DNA from: Uliginosibacterium gangwonense DSM 18521
Lineage (GTDB): Bacteria > Pseudomonadota > Gammaproteobacteria > Burkholderiales > Rhodocyclaceae
Reading direction: 5' to 3'
NCBI RefSeq assembly: GCF_000373965.1
Contig: NZ_KB892835.1
Location: 131,954 to 195,953 of the forward strand
Length of the DNA stretch: 64,000 nt
Positions 33,293 to 44,456 of this stretch are shown piece after piece (the first letter of the stretch is position 1; each line of letters begins with the position of its first letter). A program made the position numbers and the translations under genes. The notes beneath the pieces were generated by a model. That model was not told the DNA's origin and did not search any database. It saw only the letters and a list, made by a program, of their open reading frames with translations.

Positions 33293-33745
33293 ATGAAAAC
33301 ATTTACCGTGCTCTTCGCCTGCCTGCTGCTCAACGCAACAGCCGTTTTTGCAGCGGATGAATTCGCTACGGCCAAGGATGCCGAAGCTATGGTCAAAAAG
33401 GCGGTGGCCGCACTCAAGACCAACCGGGAGGCCACGCTGGGCGAGATTACCGCCAAGGATGCCAAGTGGATCAACCGGGATCTTTACCCCGTTGTGGTGG
33501 ATATGACGGCGAAAATTCTGGCTCACGGCCAGAATCCCAAAATGGTGGGCAAGGAACTCATCGATTTCAAAGACCCGGATGGCAAAGCGTTCTACAAGGA
33601 ACGGATTGATCTTGCCAACAGCAAAGGCAAGTTCTGGCAGGACTACAAATTTACCGATCCCATCACCAAGAAGGTGCTCCCCAAGCAGGCCTACTGTGAA
33701 AAGGCTGGCGATGTGGTGGTCTGTGCCGGCATCTACAAGCGCTAA
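33293..33745 (+). CDS. Exported single-Cache (sCache_2) domain protein
   Basis: 150 residues: a signal peptide (FACLLLNATAVFA) followed by one Cache domain and nothing else. Cache landmarks include YPVVVDMTAKILAHGQNPKM, the DPDGKAFYKERIDLA segment, and a terminal CEKAGDVVVCAGIY with two cysteines. It looks like the ligand-binding half of a receptor made as a free periplasmic protein. A good CGGAGGAAA site precedes the ATG. An MCP gene follows 42 bases later, so it may present ligands to that receptor. Confidence 0.82.
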   Translation: MKTFTVLFACLLLNATAVFAADEFATAKDAEAMVKKAVAALKTNREATLGEITAKDAKWINRDLYPVVVDMTAKILAHGQNPKMVGKELIDFKDPDGKAFYKERIDLANSKGKFWQDYKFTDPITKKVLPKQAYCEKAGDVVVCAGIYKR

Positions 33746-33787
33746 GGGCTGATCACAGGCTTGTTGCGGCAATTCAGTGGGGGACGT

Positions 33788-35404
33788 ATGCGGATTATTC
33801 ACCGGGTGCTGGCCGCGCCGTTGATATGCGTATTGCTGATGCTGGTGATGGGCGGTGTTGCCTACTCAGGGCTGAGTACCGTAGGGGAGGCTTTGCGCCA
33901 GCTGTTTGAGCAGCGCTTCGACCATGTTCTGCAGGTCAAGAATGTGGAAACAGGCTTGCTTTCCGTGCACGCCGAATCCTATAGGCTGTTTACGCAAATG
34001 GATGGTGCAAGCGCCGAAAAGGTTTCTGTACAGATGGCGCACATCAACGCTTCGCTCGATAAACTTGGCAAACAGGTGGATGGGCTGGCCAACGCAACGG
34101 GTATTGCCGCTGAAGACAAGCCCATGCTGATCAAGGTGGGCCAGGGGATCGCCCAGTATCAGAAGGCGACCAATACCGCCTTGGATATGGCGACGGTAGA
34201 CCCGGCCATGGGGCGCTCCGGCATGCAGACAGCGGATGACCGCTTCAAGGACGTTTCACAGGCTGTCGCCCAGGCGGTCGTGGCGCAAACCGAGGCCGCA
34301 CGTGCCAGTTACCAGCATGCCCGCACAAGTTGGAGCCGAGCCATCCTGGGAAGTGTGGTGATGCTTTTAGCATCTCTTGGACTTGCCCTGGTGGTGGGGA
34401 TCATCACCACACGCAGCATTGTCCGTCCTGTGGCCGAAGCCGTGCGTATTGCAGAGCGTGTGGCCGATGGGGATTTGAGCGAGACGATTACGCCGCGCTC
34501 CAAAGACGAGATCGGCCAGTTGCTGAGTGCCTTGATGCGTATGCAGATGGGCTTGAAAGGTCTGGTGGGCGAGGTTTTGGCCTCATCTAACAATGTAGGC
34601 ACTGCGGCGCATTCCATGAGTGCTGTGGTGGGCGGCATGTCGGGCGGGGTCATCCAGCAGACCGAAACACTGGATCATATTTCATCGATGGTTGATGGTC
34701 TTGTCAGTAGCGTATTCAGTGCCGCCGAGCGTACCGAAGCCGTGGTGCGCATGGTGCGCGAAACGTCCGAGACCGCCACTCATGGTAATGACATGGTGGT
34801 AGAGTCTGCCAAGGGTGTGCGCAATATCGTTGGCACCGTTGATGCCACGGTTGCCTCCATGAACGCCTTGGTGGCCAGTGCAGAAGAAATCACAGGGTTT
34901 GCCAATGTCATTCACGAGATTGCAGACCAGACCAATCTGCTTGCACTCAATGCCGCCATTGAGGCAGCCCGGGCCGGAGAGCAAGGCAGAGGCTTTGCCG
35001 TGGTGGCGGACGAGGTGCGCAAGCTGGCTGAAAAAACTGCCCTGGCCACCGCGCAGATCCAGAAGATGATTGAACAGATCCAGCAGCAGGCACGGGTTGC
35101 GGCCCGTGAGATGGGGGAGGCCAAAATCATGGTTGAAGTGGGGGTTACGGGCGTGGAAGGATTATGCCAACCACTTAAAACGCTGGATGAAAGCGCCCAT
35201 CAGGCCCTGCTCAATCTGAGCGAACTCAATGAAGTGGCGCGCAACCAAAGTAGCATGTCCAACGACATCAGCCAGAGTGTGGAGCGTGTGGCTGTGACCA
35301 GCAAAAACAATCTTGCCGCTGTTGAAGAAGGGCGCCAAGCCGCAGAAAAACTGGACGAACTAGCCAATACGTTGACGCAGACTGTTGCCCACTTCAAGTG
35401 CTAG
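33788..35404 (+). CDS. Methyl-accepting chemotaxis protein
   Basis: 538 residues. A membrane helix lies near residues 8-30, then a periplasmic helical domain of about 150 residues, a second membrane helix ([20 protein letters not shown]), HAMP, and the signalling domain with [36 protein letters not shown]. There is no C-terminal xWxxF tether (it ends VAHFKC). The periplasmic domain resembles a four-helix bundle. ATG 33788 is preferred over a TTG nine codons upstream. The gene is paired with a free Cache protein and converges with a LysR gene, overlapping it by 11 bases. Confidence 0.92.
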   Translation: MRIIHRVLAAPLICVLLMLVMGGVAYSGLSTVGEALRQLFEQRFDHVLQVKNVETGLLSVHAESYRLFTQMDGASAEKVSVQMAHINASLDKLGKQVDGLANATGIAAEDKPMLIKVGQGIAQYQKATNTALDMATVDPAMGRSGMQTADDRFKDVSQAVAQAVVAQTEAARASYQHARTSWSRAILGSVVMLLASLGLALVVGIITTRSIVRPVAEAVRIAERVADGDLSETITPRSKDEIGQLLSALMRMQMGLKGLVGEVLASSNNVGTAAHSMSAVVGGMSGGVIQQTETLDHISSMVDGLVSSVFSAAERTEAVVRMVRETSETATHGNDMVVESAKGVRNIVGTVDATVASMNALVASAEEITGFANVIHEIADQTNLLALNAAIEAARAGEQGRGFAVVADEVRKLAEKTALATAQIQKMIEQIQQQARVAAREMGEAKIMVEVGVTGVEGLCQPLKTLDESAHQALLNLSELNEVARNQSSMSNDISQSVERVAVTSKNNLAAVEEGRQAAEKLDELANTLTQTVAHFKC

Positions 35405-36314
35405 CGGAGCCAGTTTCGCTTGATAGTGCCGTCAATCGTTCGCTGAGCCATTGTTTGAGCGATATGACAGATGGCGAGAGTATGCTGCGGTGGGGGCATA
35501 CAAAATGCAAGGGCGTGCGCTCGCCTTGCCAGTCTGGCAGCAGCCATACAAGGCGTCCAGCCAGAATGTCTCGTATGACATCGATCTGCGACAGGCAGGC
35601 TATGCCGTGTCCATCCAGCGCCCAACGGCGCACTACTTCGCCATCATCCGCAATGCGGCGCCCCTGAACAAGCACGGTTTGCGCTTCGTCTCCCCGCAGG
35701 AACTTCCAACGGTCGTCTGCGCGCTCTTCCACCGTGTAGAGCACACAGGTGTGTTGAGCCAAATCATGGGGACGCACGGGCTTGCCCATGCGCCCCAGAT
35801 AAGCGGGGGAGGCTACAGGCACGCGACGATTGGCGGGCAGAAGTGGTGAGGCTACCAGCGACTCATCACGCACCTTACCGTAACGCAGGGCCACATCTAC
35901 CGGTTCGCGGAACAGATTGCTCAGCCGATCACCAACCTGTAGCCGCAGTTCCAATGCGGGATGCTCGGTCGTGAATTCATCCAGCCATTCGCGTAGCGTG
36001 TTACGCCCGAGGTCTGATGGTGCGCCGATGCGCAGTTGGCCACGCAAAGTGCTGCTTTCACCAGACAGGCTGGCTCTGCCTGCTTCTAGGACACGAAGTG
36101 CTTCAAGGGCGTGCGGCAGATAGCGCTCACCAGCGGGAGAGAGGCGCATGTTCCGGGTTGTCCGCAACAGCAGGCATTGACCAAGTGTTTTCTCAAGCCG
36201 AACCAAAGCTGCGCTGGCAGAGGCAGGGGAGTACCCCAGGATCTTGGCGGCCGCAGATAGGCTGCCTGCCTTGGCAGTATGGATGAAGACGTTGAGATCC
36301 TCAAGGTGTAGCAT
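35394..36314 (-). CDS. LysR-family transcriptional regulator
   Basis: About 306 residues. The N-terminal winged helix-turn-helix is at about 4-60 ([22 protein letters not shown]) and the substrate-binding domain at about 90-300. It is divergent from a quinone reductase gene, the usual arrangement in which such a regulator controls its neighbour. ATG 36314 fits the family N-terminus. TATCAAT direct repeats in the shared promoter gap could be its operator. Its 3' end overlaps the convergent MCP gene by 11 bases. Confidence 0.92.
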   Translation of the reverse strand: MLHLEDLNVFIHTAKAGSLSAAAKILGYSPASASAALVRLEKTLGQCLLLRTTRNMRLSPAGERYLPHALEALRVLEAGRASLSGESSTLRGQLRIGAPSDLGRNTLREWLDEFTTEHPALELRLQVGDRLSNLFREPVDVALRYGKVRDESLVASPLLPANRRVPVASPAYLGRMGKPVRPHDLAQHTCVLYTVEERADDRWKFLRGDEAQTVLVQGRRIADDGEVVRRWALDGHGIACLSQIDVIRDILAGRLVWLLPDWQGERTPLHFVCPHRSILSPSVISLKQWLSERLTALSSETGSAST

Positions 36315-36336
36315 TTTCAAAAATATCTTGAATATC

Positions 36337-36363
36337 TATCAATTTTATACACGTTTTATCAAT
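36337..36363. promoter_or_regulatory. Candidate LysR operator: TATCAAT direct repeats
   Basis: TATCAAT occurs at 36337-36343 and again at 36357-36363, exactly 20 bases (two helical turns) apart, in the AT-rich gap between the divergent LysR and oxidoreductase genes. The position suits a regulator site; no experiment supports it. Confidence 0.4.
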
Positions 36364-36418
36364 AAGCAAATCGTTCCAGAATGTACATGTGTTTTCTATT
36401 GTCATAATGGAGCGTTCG

Positions 36419-37435
36419 ATGAAAGCAGTAGGGTTCTTCCAGTCATTACCCCTCGGTCATCCAGAAGCACTGATGGATCTGGAACTTCCAGCGCCTGAGC
36501 CACTGCAGAACGACCTGCTTGTGGAAGTCCGGGCCGTGTCTGTCAATCCTGTGGACTGCTGGATTCGTGCCTCTTCGCGGCCACAGACCGGGGCGCCATA
36601 CGTGCTGGGGATGGATGCGGCAGGTATCGTGCATGAGATTGGCACAGGGGTTGAGGGATTCAAACCCGGGGACCGGGTCTGGTATTCAGGCTCGTTTCTG
36701 CGCCAAGGCTGCAGCAGTGAATTAAGTGTGGTTGATGCGCGTCTGGCGGCGCACATGCCTGATCGGCTCGGTTTTGCCGAGGCGGCGGCAATCCCGCTGA
36801 CGGCCATCACAGCCTGGGAGTTGCTGTTTGAGCGTCTTGAGCTTGCCACTAAGGGTGTCGCAGGCTCTGCGGTGCTGCTTGTTGCGGGGGCCGCAGGTGG
36901 AGTGGGTTCCGTGCTGATCCAACTCGTCCGTGCGCTGACCGACCTGACCGTGATCGGTACTGCTTCGCGCCCAGACACTGCAGATTGGGTCAGGCGGATG
37001 GGGGCGCATCATGTCATAAATCACAGAGAGTCCTTGTTGCCGCAGTTGGCTGCACTCGGTATCAAGGAGGCTGATTATGTGGCGAGCCTGAGTCATACCG
37101 ATCGCAACCTTGCGCAGCTAATCGAAGTGTTGAAACCGCGCGGCCATTTCGGCTTGATTGATGCGTCAGGCCCGATGGATCTGCGTCTATTCATGCCCAA
37201 GAATCACACTGTTCATTATCAGGACATGGGCATGGTCACCAAACTTGGGCCTGAGGCGGAATACAACAGGCACCAGCGTATCCTCAAGCGGATAGCGGGT
37301 CTGTTTGATCAGAATGTGTTGCAAAGCACCTTACGTTGCCATCTTGGCACCATCAATGCCAAAAACATGCTGACGGCGCATGAAATCATTGAAGGTGGGC
37401 ACAGTTACGGAAAAGTTGTGCTGGAAGGATTCTAG
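36419..37435 (+). CDS. Zinc-type alcohol dehydrogenase / quinone oxidoreductase family protein
   Basis: 338 residues of the MDR superfamily. The N-terminal catalytic domain has GMDAAGIVHEIGTGVEGFKPGDRVWY, and the nucleotide-binding domain has LLVAGAAGGVGSVLIQL. The metal-binding cysteine cluster is absent, as expected for zinc-less NADPH:quinone reductases (QOR/ZDH branch). ATG 36419 has a GGAG nine bases upstream and starts at the family methionine; ATG 36407 is an alternative. It is probably controlled by the divergent LysR protein. Its role may be detoxification of quinones or enals. Confidence 0.88.
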   Translation: MKAVGFFQSLPLGHPEALMDLELPAPEPLQNDLLVEVRAVSVNPVDCWIRASSRPQTGAPYVLGMDAAGIVHEIGTGVEGFKPGDRVWYSGSFLRQGCSSELSVVDARLAAHMPDRLGFAEAAAIPLTAITAWELLFERLELATKGVAGSAVLLVAGAAGGVGSVLIQLVRALTDLTVIGTASRPDTADWVRRMGAHHVINHRESLLPQLAALGIKEADYVASLSHTDRNLAQLIEVLKPRGHFGLIDASGPMDLRLFMPKNHTVHYQDMGMVTKLGPEAEYNRHQRILKRIAGLFDQNVLQSTLRCHLGTINAKNMLTAHEIIEGGHSYGKVVLEGF

Positions 37436-37504
37436 CTACGGAGTGCTGAAGTTATACGCGGAGCAAAGAATCCTTGGGTTTCGTGCCGACTGCACTTCTG
37501 CTAA

Positions 37505-38986
37505 TTACAGTCCCAGCTCATCCCACATGGCATCTACCCGCTGCTTGACCGCCTGATCCATCACAATCGGGCGGCCCCATTCGCGCTGGGTTTCGCCGGG
37601 CCATTTGTTGGTGGCATCCAGCCCCATTTTGCTGCCCAGCCCGGCAACGGGCGAGGCGAAGTCAAGGTAATCAATAGGGGTGTTGTCGACCATCGTGGTG
37701 TCGCGGGTGGCGTCGAACCGGGTGGTCAGGGCCCAGATCACTTCTTTCCAGTCGCGGATGTCTACGTCATCATCCACCACGATGATGATCTTGGTATACA
37801 TGAACTGGCGCAGAAAACTCCAGATGCCGAACATCACGCGTTTGGCGTGCCCTGGGTAGGCCTTTTTGATGCTTACCACGGCGAGCCGGTAGCTGCAGCC
37901 TTCCGGGGGCAGATAGAAATCGGTGATTTCGGTGAATTGCTTTTGCAGCAGTGGCACGAAGACTTCGTTAAGCGCCAGCCCGAGCATGGCAGGTTCGTCG
38001 GGCGGCTTGCCGGTGTAAGTGCTGTGGTAGATTGGCTCGCGGCGCATGGTGATGCGCTCGACGGTGAATACCGGGAATTCCGCCGTTTCGTTGTAATAGC
38101 CGGTGTGGTCGCCGTAAGGGCCTTCGGTGGCGGTTTCGTTGGGGTGGATCACGCCTTCGAGCACGATTTCGGCGCTGGCTGGCACTTGCAGATCAGACCC
38201 CAGGCATTTGACCAGTTCGGTTTTGGCGCCCCGCAGCAGTCCTGCAAACTGATATTCCGATAGGCTATCCGGTACCGGGGTGACTGCGCCCAGAATCGTG
38301 GCCGGGTCACAGCCTAGCACTACGGCGATCGGGAAAGGCTGGCCAGGATTGGCAGCCTGGAATTCGCGGAAATCCAGCGCACCACCGCGATGCGCCAGCC
38401 AGCGCATGATGAGCTTGTTCGGCCCCAGCACCTGCTGGCGGTAGATGCCCAGGTTCTGGCGGCTTTTGTGAGGGCCACGGGTGACGACGAGTCCCCAGGT
38501 GACCAATGGCGCCACATCCCCCGGCCAGCAATGCTGAATGGGTAGGCGGGTGAGATCCACATCCTGGCCTTCCCACACCACTTCCTGGCACGGGGCGGAA
38601 CCCAGAACCTTGGGTGACATGTTCATCACCTGCTTGAGGATGGGGAGCTTGTCCCAGGCATCCTTCAGCCCCTTGGGCGGTTCAGGCTCTTTGAGATAGG
38701 CGAGCAGCTTGCCCACTTCGCGCAACACCGTGCGCCAATCGCCTTCCTCCCCCATGCCATAAGCCACACGTTGCGGCGTGCCAAATAGGTTGGCCAGCAC
38801 CGGCATGTTGTGTGGCACACCACGGGTATGCGGTTTTTCAAACAGCAGGGCCGGGCCGCCTTGCCGCAAGACGCGGTCGGCAATCTCGGTCATCTCCAGA
38901 TGAGTGTCGACCGCGAGCGTGATGCGTTTGAGTTCGCCACGTGCTTCCAGTTGCCTGATAAAGTCGCGCAAATCCTTGTATTTCAT
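37505..38986 (-). CDS. ubiD: 4-hydroxy-3-polyprenylbenzoate decarboxylase UbiD
   Basis: 493 residues, the full UbiD length. The prFMN/metal-binding and catalytic region includes [12 protein letters not shown] and the preceding conserved ENRP-like core. It decarboxylates the polyprenyl-hydroxybenzoate made by UbiA, using prenylated FMN supplied by UbiX, which is not in the window. It follows ubiA on the same strand by 78 bases, so the two consecutive ubiquinone steps are probably co-transcribed. Confidence 0.95.
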   Translation of the reverse strand: MKYKDLRDFIRQLEARGELKRITLAVDTHLEMTEIADRVLRQGGPALLFEKPHTRGVPHNMPVLANLFGTPQRVAYGMGEEGDWRTVLREVGKLLAYLKEPEPPKGLKDAWDKLPILKQVMNMSPKVLGSAPCQEVVWEGQDVDLTRLPIQHCWPGDVAPLVTWGLVVTRGPHKSRQNLGIYRQQVLGPNKLIMRWLAHRGGALDFREFQAANPGQPFPIAVVLGCDPATILGAVTPVPDSLSEYQFAGLLRGAKTELVKCLGSDLQVPASAEIVLEGVIHPNETATEGPYGDHTGYYNETAEFPVFTVERITMRREPIYHSTYTGKPPDEPAMLGLALNEVFVPLLQKQFTEITDFYLPPEGCSYRLAVVSIKKAYPGHAKRVMFGIWSFLRQFMYTKIIIVVDDDVDIRDWKEVIWALTTRFDATRDTTMVDNTPIDYLDFASPVAGLGSKMGLDATNKWPGETQREWGRPIVMDQAVKQRVDAMWDELGL

Positions 38987-39064
38987 ACCATCCCGTTCCG
39001 AAGGCGCAACGCAGGCAAGGCTCGCGCTACGTTCAATATTGTATGGGGCCGTTCTGCTTTGCCG

Positions 39065-39967
39065 TTAGTGCAAGATGGCGCTGCCTGCCTTGGTGTATGT
39101 CTGCACCACATAGTCCAGCATCAGCCCCAGGAAGATGACGCCTCCGAGCCAATTGTTGTGCATGAATGCCTTGAAGCACTTCTCGCGCCCACGCTCGCGG
39201 ATCAGCGTCCAGTGGTAGCAGGCCATGCCCGCAGCAGTCACAAGCCCGCTGTAGTAGCAAAGCCCTCGCCCCACGCTCATGCCCACTACCATCATCAGGG
39301 CGAGAAACGCGGCATAGCAGAGCATGATGGCGGCTACGTCGAAGCGCCCGAAAGTGATGGCAGAGGTCTTGATGCCGATGCGCAAATCGTCATTGCGATC
39401 TACCATGGCATACTCCGTGTCATAGGCGATGGCCCAGAACACATTTGCCAGCAGCATGATCCAGGCAATCGGAGGAACAGCATCGAGCAGTGCGGCAAAT
39501 GCCATGGGGATGCCAAAGCCGAATGCAATGCCAAGATATGCTTGCGGAATCGCCAGGAAACGTTTGGTGAATGGGTAGCTGATGGCAAGTGCCAGCGCGG
39601 GGATGCTTAAAAGGATTGCCATCCGGTTGAGTGTGAGCACAAGTAGAAAGGCGCAAAAAGCCAAGCCTGCTGCCAGATATAGTGCTTCTCGTGGGGTGAC
39701 GATGCCGGTGACCAGCGGGCGTCCTCGGGTGCGCTCAACTTCTCCATCAAAATTGCGGTCAGCCCAATCGTTGATCACGCATCCAGCTGAACGCATCAAT
39801 ACTGTACCCAGGAAGAAGACCCACGCTACCCACATGTTGGGATGCCCCCAGCCTGCGATCCACAAGGCCCATAAGGTGGGCCAGAGCAGAAGGAGGATGC
39901 CGATGGGTTTATCCAGACGCATCAGTTTTTCGTAGGCATCAAGTTTTTGCGTGAGTTTTGGGGGCAC
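39065..39967 (-). CDS. ubiA: 4-hydroxybenzoate polyprenyltransferase UbiA
   Basis: About 300 residues with eight to nine membrane helices. The two prenyl-diphosphate/Mg2+ sites are visible: [15 protein letters not shown] and [35 protein letters not shown] is the usual N-terminal segment. The GTG at 39967 was chosen because GGAG lies about nine bases upstream and it gives the normal family length; an in-frame ATG at 40096 would add 43 unusual residues. It joins 4-hydroxybenzoate to a polyprenyl tail in ubiquinone synthesis. Confidence 0.93.
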   Translation of the reverse strand: MPPKLTQKLDAYEKLMRLDKPIGILLLLWPTLWALWIAGWGHPNMWVAWVFFLGTVLMRSAGCVINDWADRNFDGEVERTRGRPLVTGIVTPREALYLAAGLAFCAFLLVLTLNRMAILLSIPALALAISYPFTKRFLAIPQAYLGIAFGFGIPMAFAALLDAVPPIAWIMLLANVFWAIAYDTEYAMVDRNDDLRIGIKTSAITFGRFDVAAIMLCYAAFLALMMVVGMSVGRGLCYYSGLVTAAGMACYHWTLIRERGREKCFKAFMHNNWLGGVIFLGLMLDYVVQTYTKAGSAILH

Positions 39968-40228
39968 AGCGAGTTTCTCCGGTCTATCGGCCAAGCATCC
40001 GGTGGCGATGATAGCGCGAATCCTCAACCGTTGCGCGTACAGCCAGACCGCCACTTTTCTGCCCAAAAGAGCGGAGGCACGCGGGGGGAGAGACATGGGG
40101 GCTGCACAATGTGGTGTTAGGCTCTAAAGCAGGGGCGGCTTGGGCGTTGCAGATTTTTTTACGCAAAGAGCCCATTTCTATATCTTTGGGGCTATTTTTA
40201 AGTAAATAAAGACGTGGGAGATAACAAA

Positions 40229-41845
40229 ATGAGTATCCGGCAAAAGTTCCAGCTCATGATCAGTATCTTCATTGCGTTGATACTATTTCAGACCGGGGTG
40301 GGGTATTGGAGTTCCTCGCGTGCGCAGGAGCACATGCAGGCCATGTATCAGCAGCAGACCCAGACTTTGGCGAAGCTTGGCAGCATGCTGGATGATGCCA
40401 ATGTGATCCGGGTGCGGATGCTGCGGGCAACCCTGGCGGCTACGCCCGATGCAGCCAAGAGCGAATTGAGCCAGATCCCGACCTTGGTTGGCAATATCGA
40501 TACCGCCTGGGGCGAGGTGAAGAGCAAGGCCAGCACGCCAGAAGAACGCGCCTTGGTGGAGAAATACGAGGCCAATCAGGGCAAATTCATTCAGCAGCGT
40601 GATGCGTGGCTGGGAGCCTTGCGTGCAGGGGATTTTGACAAGGCCAAGGAGGTGGCGGGCAACAAGCTGACCACGGAAGCCTTCCGCGATTCGCGTAATG
40701 CCGTCCGCGATCTCTTTGGGGTGGAAGACGTGTTGGCGCAGAAGAGTTTTGCCAGTGCGCAGACGGATTTTCGCCGCTCACTCATCGTCAGCCTTGGTAT
40801 GGTGGCCTTGAGCATAGTGGTGGCTATTTTTGCTGCCCGCCTGATCATGGGGCCGGTGTTGCTGCTCCTACAAGGGGCGGTGCGGATTGCGGGTGAGGTC
40901 GCCAAGGGGAATCTGACCGAGAAGATCGTGGTCAAGGGGCGCGATGAGGTCAACCGTCTGCTTTCCGCGCTGGATGCGATGCAGGCCAATCTGCGCGAAT
41001 CCATCCAGACCATGCGTCGGGTTTCCGAACAGTTGGGGACGCAATCGGGCCAGCTTTCCCATGGTGCCAAAGAAATGAATACCCAGGCCTCCACTCAGGG
41101 GGATGCCATGAACTCGGCCGCCGCTGCGATTGAGGAACTGACGGTGTCGATCCATGTGCTGTCTGGCAACGCCAGTGACGCGAACTCGACCACGGCCCAG
41201 TCCGGGCAGCGCGCACGCGATGGTGGTGACATCATCATGAAGACCACCGAACAGATCCACAGTGTGGCCGATACGGTGAACCGGGCCTCCCAAACCTTGC
41301 AGGGGATGGGGGCCAAATCCAAGCAGATCAGCCAGATTGTGGATGTGATCCGCGATATTGCCGACCAGACCAATCTGCTCGCGTTGAATGCGGCCATTGA
41401 AGCTGCCCGCGCAGGTGAACAGGGGCGCGGGTTTGCCGTGGTGGCTGACGAAGTACGTAAGCTGGCCGAACGTACCGGGCAGTCTACGCAGCAGATTGCC
41501 AAGGTGATTGATGAAGTGTTGCGTGAGACCAGCACAGCCATCCATGAGATGGATGAAGGCGTGACCAAGGTGCAGGAAGGCTCCAAGATGGCTGAGACGG
41601 CGGGCGAATCTATCCGCGAGATCGTCAAGGGCACCGATCAGGTCATGACCATGGTGACGGATATCTCGTCCGCTATTCATGAGCAGACTACGGCGGCGCA
41701 GGATATTGCCAAGAGCGTAGAGCATGTTGCGCAGATGACCGAGGAGGCGATTGCCGTGGCCAACGCCAATTCCGCCACGGCGCAGGTGCTGGCCAAGCTC
41801 TCGGATGAACTGCAGGCTGCGGTCGGGCACTTCCAAGTGGAATAA
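40229..41845 (+). CDS. Methyl-accepting chemotaxis protein
   Basis: 538 residues. A first membrane helix ([21 protein letters not shown]) is followed by a periplasmic four-helix-bundle domain like Tar/Tsr (about 35-190), a second helix ([19 protein letters not shown]), HAMP, and a signalling domain with [32 protein letters not shown]. It ends VGHFQVE with no CheR tether. GGGAG precedes ATG 40229. The 261-base gap before it holds its promoter and the ubiA leader. It stands alone; the ligand is unknown. Confidence 0.93.
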   Translation: MSIRQKFQLMISIFIALILFQTGVGYWSSSRAQEHMQAMYQQQTQTLAKLGSMLDDANVIRVRMLRATLAATPDAAKSELSQIPTLVGNIDTAWGEVKSKASTPEERALVEKYEANQGKFIQQRDAWLGALRAGDFDKAKEVAGNKLTTEAFRDSRNAVRDLFGVEDVLAQKSFASAQTDFRRSLIVSLGMVALSIVVAIFAARLIMGPVLLLLQGAVRIAGEVAKGNLTEKIVVKGRDEVNRLLSALDAMQANLRESIQTMRRVSEQLGTQSGQLSHGAKEMNTQASTQGDAMNSAAAAIEELTVSIHVLSGNASDANSTTAQSGQRARDGGDIIMKTTEQIHSVADTVNRASQTLQGMGAKSKQISQIVDVIRDIADQTNLLALNAAIEAARAGEQGRGFAVVADEVRKLAERTGQSTQQIAKVIDEVLRETSTAIHEMDEGVTKVQEGSKMAETAGESIREIVKGTDQVMTMVTDISSAIHEQTTAAQDIAKSVEHVAQMTEEAIAVANANSATAQVLAKLSDELQAAVGHFQVE

Positions 41846-41881
41846 TTTGGGTCTGCCCCTGCGTATTCTGGTCGAAGGGAT

Positions 41882-43969
41882 TTATGCCCGCAGCAATTGC
41901 GAACGCCCGCCATACCAGCGGGTGTGCAAAGCTTCTGCTGCATCCGGGAAGCGGGCGAGCATTTCGTCCGCTGCCTGACGGGCTGATTCAACCAGATCAA
42001 TATCCATTTCCAGATCGGCATAACGCAGCAGGGGTACGCCACTTTGCCGGGCGCCGATGAATTCGCCGGGGCCGCGCAGATGCAGATCGCGGCGGGCGAT
42101 TTCGAAGCCGTCGTTGGTTTCGTAGATGGCTTTCAGGCGTGCGCGCCCGTTTTCCGACAAAGGCGAAGCGTAGATCAGTACGCAGCTTGAGGCAGCAGCC
42201 CCCCTGCCTACGCGTCCGCGCAACTGGTGCAATTGCGCCAGCCCGAATCGCTCGGCATGTTCAATCACCATCAGGCTGGCGTTGGGCACATCCACGCCCA
42301 CTTCGATCACCGTGGTGGCCACCAATACCTGGGTTTCATTGCGGATGAAGGCATCCATCACCTCAGCCTTCTCAGTGGGTTTGAGGCGACCATGCACCAG
42401 CCCGACTTTGAGTTCCGCCAACTCAGTGGCGAGCACCTCATAGGTATCGACGGCGGTCTGCAATTGCAGCGCCTCGCTTTCCTCAATGAGCGGGCAAACC
42501 CAATAGGCTTGACGCCCTTCACGGCAGGCATCACGGATGCGTTCGATCACCTGATCACGGCGGGTATCGGCCACCAGTTTGGTGACGATGGGGGTGCGCC
42601 CGGGGGGGAGTTCGTCGAGTACGCTCACATCCAGGTCGGCCATATAGCTCATCGCCAGGGTGCGTGGGATGGGGGTGGCGCTCATCATCAGCATATGCGG
42701 CAGGCGTCCGTTGACCTTTTCACGGAGCGCCAGACGTTGCCGCACACCAAAGCGGTGCTGCTCATCGACGACGGCCAGCCCCAGCTTGTCGAGTGCAACG
42801 GAATCCTCAATCAGTGCGTGGGTGCCAACAATCAGCAGGGCGTCTCCTGCATCGAGTTTCTCCAGCATCACCTTGCGCTCGCGTTTTTTCTGCGAGCCGG
42901 AAAGCCACACCACCTCTAGCCCTAGCGGGCGCAGCCAGCTATCGAGCTTGCGGTAGTGCTGTTCGGCGAGGATCTCGGTGGGTGCCATCAATGCCGCCTG
43001 CATGCCGTTTTCAGCCGCCTGCAACATTGCCAAGGCCGCCACGATGGTTTTGCCGCTGCCTACATCGCCTTGCAGCAGGCGCTGCATCGGGTAGTTCTGG
43101 GCCAGATCCCGGGCGATCTCATCCACGGCGCGGGCCTGGGCGCCAGTCAGGGCAAAGGGGAGCACTTCAAGCAGGCGGCCGCACAGCGTGCCTTGGGCGA
43201 GCAGGGGCGAGGCGGCATGCGCGCGGCGCTCCATGTAAGCCTTGCGCAACGAAATCTGCTGGGCGAGCAATTCTTCAAACTTGATCCGCCGCCATGCCGG
43301 GTGGCTGCGATCTTCCAGCGCCATGAGGCTGGCATTGGGCGGGGGTTGATGCAGAAACCGCAGGCTGCGTTCCCAACCCGGTAGTTTCAGGCTGGCACGC
43401 AATTCCTTGGGAAGCAGGTCGTTCAGGTTGGCACGCTCCAGCGCGCGCACCACCAGTTTGCGCAGGGCGGATTGCACCAGCCCGGCTGTGGTGGGGTAGA
43501 CCGGCGTAAGTGCCTGGGGCAACTCTGCACTGTCCGTCACGCCCTGGATGCGGGGGTGGATCATCTCCTCCCCCCAGAAGCCGCTGCGCACTTCACCAAA
43601 GGCGCGCACGCGCTTGCCGCTTTCCAGTGCCTTCTGAATGGAAGGATAGAAATTCAGGAAGCGCAGGATGAGCATGCCGGAGTCATCACGCAGCTTTACC
43701 ACCAACTGGCGGCGCGGGCGCAGTACGATTTCGGCATGTTCCACCTCGCCCTCGACCTGTACCGGCGTGCCGGGGGCCGCTTCACGGATCGGGGTGAGCT
43801 GGGTTTCGTCCTCGTAGCGCAGTGGCAGATGCAACAATATATCGGCATCACAATAGAGGCCGAGTTTGTGCAGGCGTCCGGTCAGCGCAGAAGGCTTTTT
43901 CTTTGGCGGGGCTTCAGGCGTAGTCATAGGCTGCATGGCAGATCCAAGCATGCCAGCATTGGACCGCAT
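41882..43969 (-). CDS. recG: ATP-dependent DNA helicase RecG
   Basis: About 695 residues, the RecG length. The N-terminal wedge OB domain is at about 20-150. The helicase motor has Walker A GDVGSGKTIVA, the DEQH box VVDEQHRFG, and the later motifs RVGRGAAAS and GFEIARRDLHLRGPGEF, the RecG C-terminal signature. It rewinds stalled forks and processes Holliday junctions. ATG 43969 has a CGGGG site; ATGs 11 and 14 codons later are possible. It lies 28 bases after ridA on the same strand. Confidence 0.96.
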   Translation of the reverse strand: MRSNAGMLGSAMQPMTTPEAPPKKKPSALTGRLHKLGLYCDADILLHLPLRYEDETQLTPIREAAPGTPVQVEGEVEHAEIVLRPRRQLVVKLRDDSGMLILRFLNFYPSIQKALESGKRVRAFGEVRSGFWGEEMIHPRIQGVTDSAELPQALTPVYPTTAGLVQSALRKLVVRALERANLNDLLPKELRASLKLPGWERSLRFLHQPPPNASLMALEDRSHPAWRRIKFEELLAQQISLRKAYMERRAHAASPLLAQGTLCGRLLEVLPFALTGAQARAVDEIARDLAQNYPMQRLLQGDVGSGKTIVAALAMLQAAENGMQAALMAPTEILAEQHYRKLDSWLRPLGLEVVWLSGSQKKRERKVMLEKLDAGDALLIVGTHALIEDSVALDKLGLAVVDEQHRFGVRQRLALREKVNGRLPHMLMMSATPIPRTLAMSYMADLDVSVLDELPPGRTPIVTKLVADTRRDQVIERIRDACREGRQAYWVCPLIEESEALQLQTAVDTYEVLATELAELKVGLVHGRLKPTEKAEVMDAFIRNETQVLVATTVIEVGVDVPNASLMVIEHAERFGLAQLHQLRGRVGRGAAASSCVLIYASPLSENGRARLKAIYETNDGFEIARRDLHLRGPGEFIGARQSGVPLLRYADLEMDIDLVESARQAADEMLARFPDAAEALHTRWYGGRSQLLRA

Positions 43970-43997
43970 TTGCCCCGTTTATGCAAAGTGTGGCGAT

Positions 43998-44384
43998 TTA
44001 CTTGCCCAGGTAGAGGATGGCATCGGCCTCCACCACGGCGCCCTTCGGGAGTGCGGAAACCCCCACCGCTGCACGGGCCGGGAAGGGTTCCGGGCAGTAT
44101 TGGGCCATGATCTCATTGACCTTGGGGAAGTTGGCCAGATCGGTCAGATAGATCGTCAGCTTGACGGCATCAGCCAGCGAGCCACCGGCTGCTTCGGCAA
44201 TGGCCGCAAGGTTTTTGAATACCTGTACCGCTTGCGCTTCAAAGCCGCCCTGCAACTGCCCGCTGGCCGGGTCCAGCCCGATCTGGCCGGAGACGTACAC
44301 CGTATCGCCGGTGCGTACTGCCTGCGAGTAGGTGCCAATCGCAGCAGGCGCCTTGGGGGTTGAAACCGGTGTTTTTGAGGACAT
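43998..44384 (-). CDS. ridA: RidA-family reactive intermediate deaminase
   Basis: 128 residues, the exact family size. [23 protein letters not shown] and the C-terminal [23 protein letters not shown] (with the arginine that binds imine acids) are diagnostic. RidA hydrolyses 2-aminoacrylate and related enamines to ketoacids and ammonia. ATG 44384 was picked because GGAG lies seven bases upstream; an ATG two codons earlier is too close to it. It is probably co-transcribed with recG. Confidence 0.95.
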   Translation of the reverse strand: MSSKTPVSTPKAPAAIGTYSQAVRTGDTVYVSGQIGLDPASGQLQGGFEAQAVQVFKNLAAIAEAAGGSLADAVKLTIYLTDLANFPKVNEIMAQYCPEPFPARAAVGVSALPKGAVVEADAILYLGK

Positions 44385-44411
44385 TGTCATTCTCCGTCGA
44401 TACAAAACAAA

Positions 44412-44433
44412 AGCGCCTGCATGCGCAGGCGCT
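44412..44433 (-). terminator. Rho-independent terminator after fliW
   Basis: AGCGCCTGC and GCAGGCGCT form a perfect 9-base-pair stem with a 4-base loop. On the minus strand it is followed directly by TTTTGTTTTGTATCG. It ends the fliW transcript 24 bases past the stop codon and separates it from ridA-recG. Confidence 0.85.
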
Positions 44434-44456
44434 GGCAAAAACAGGGTGTGGCCGGG

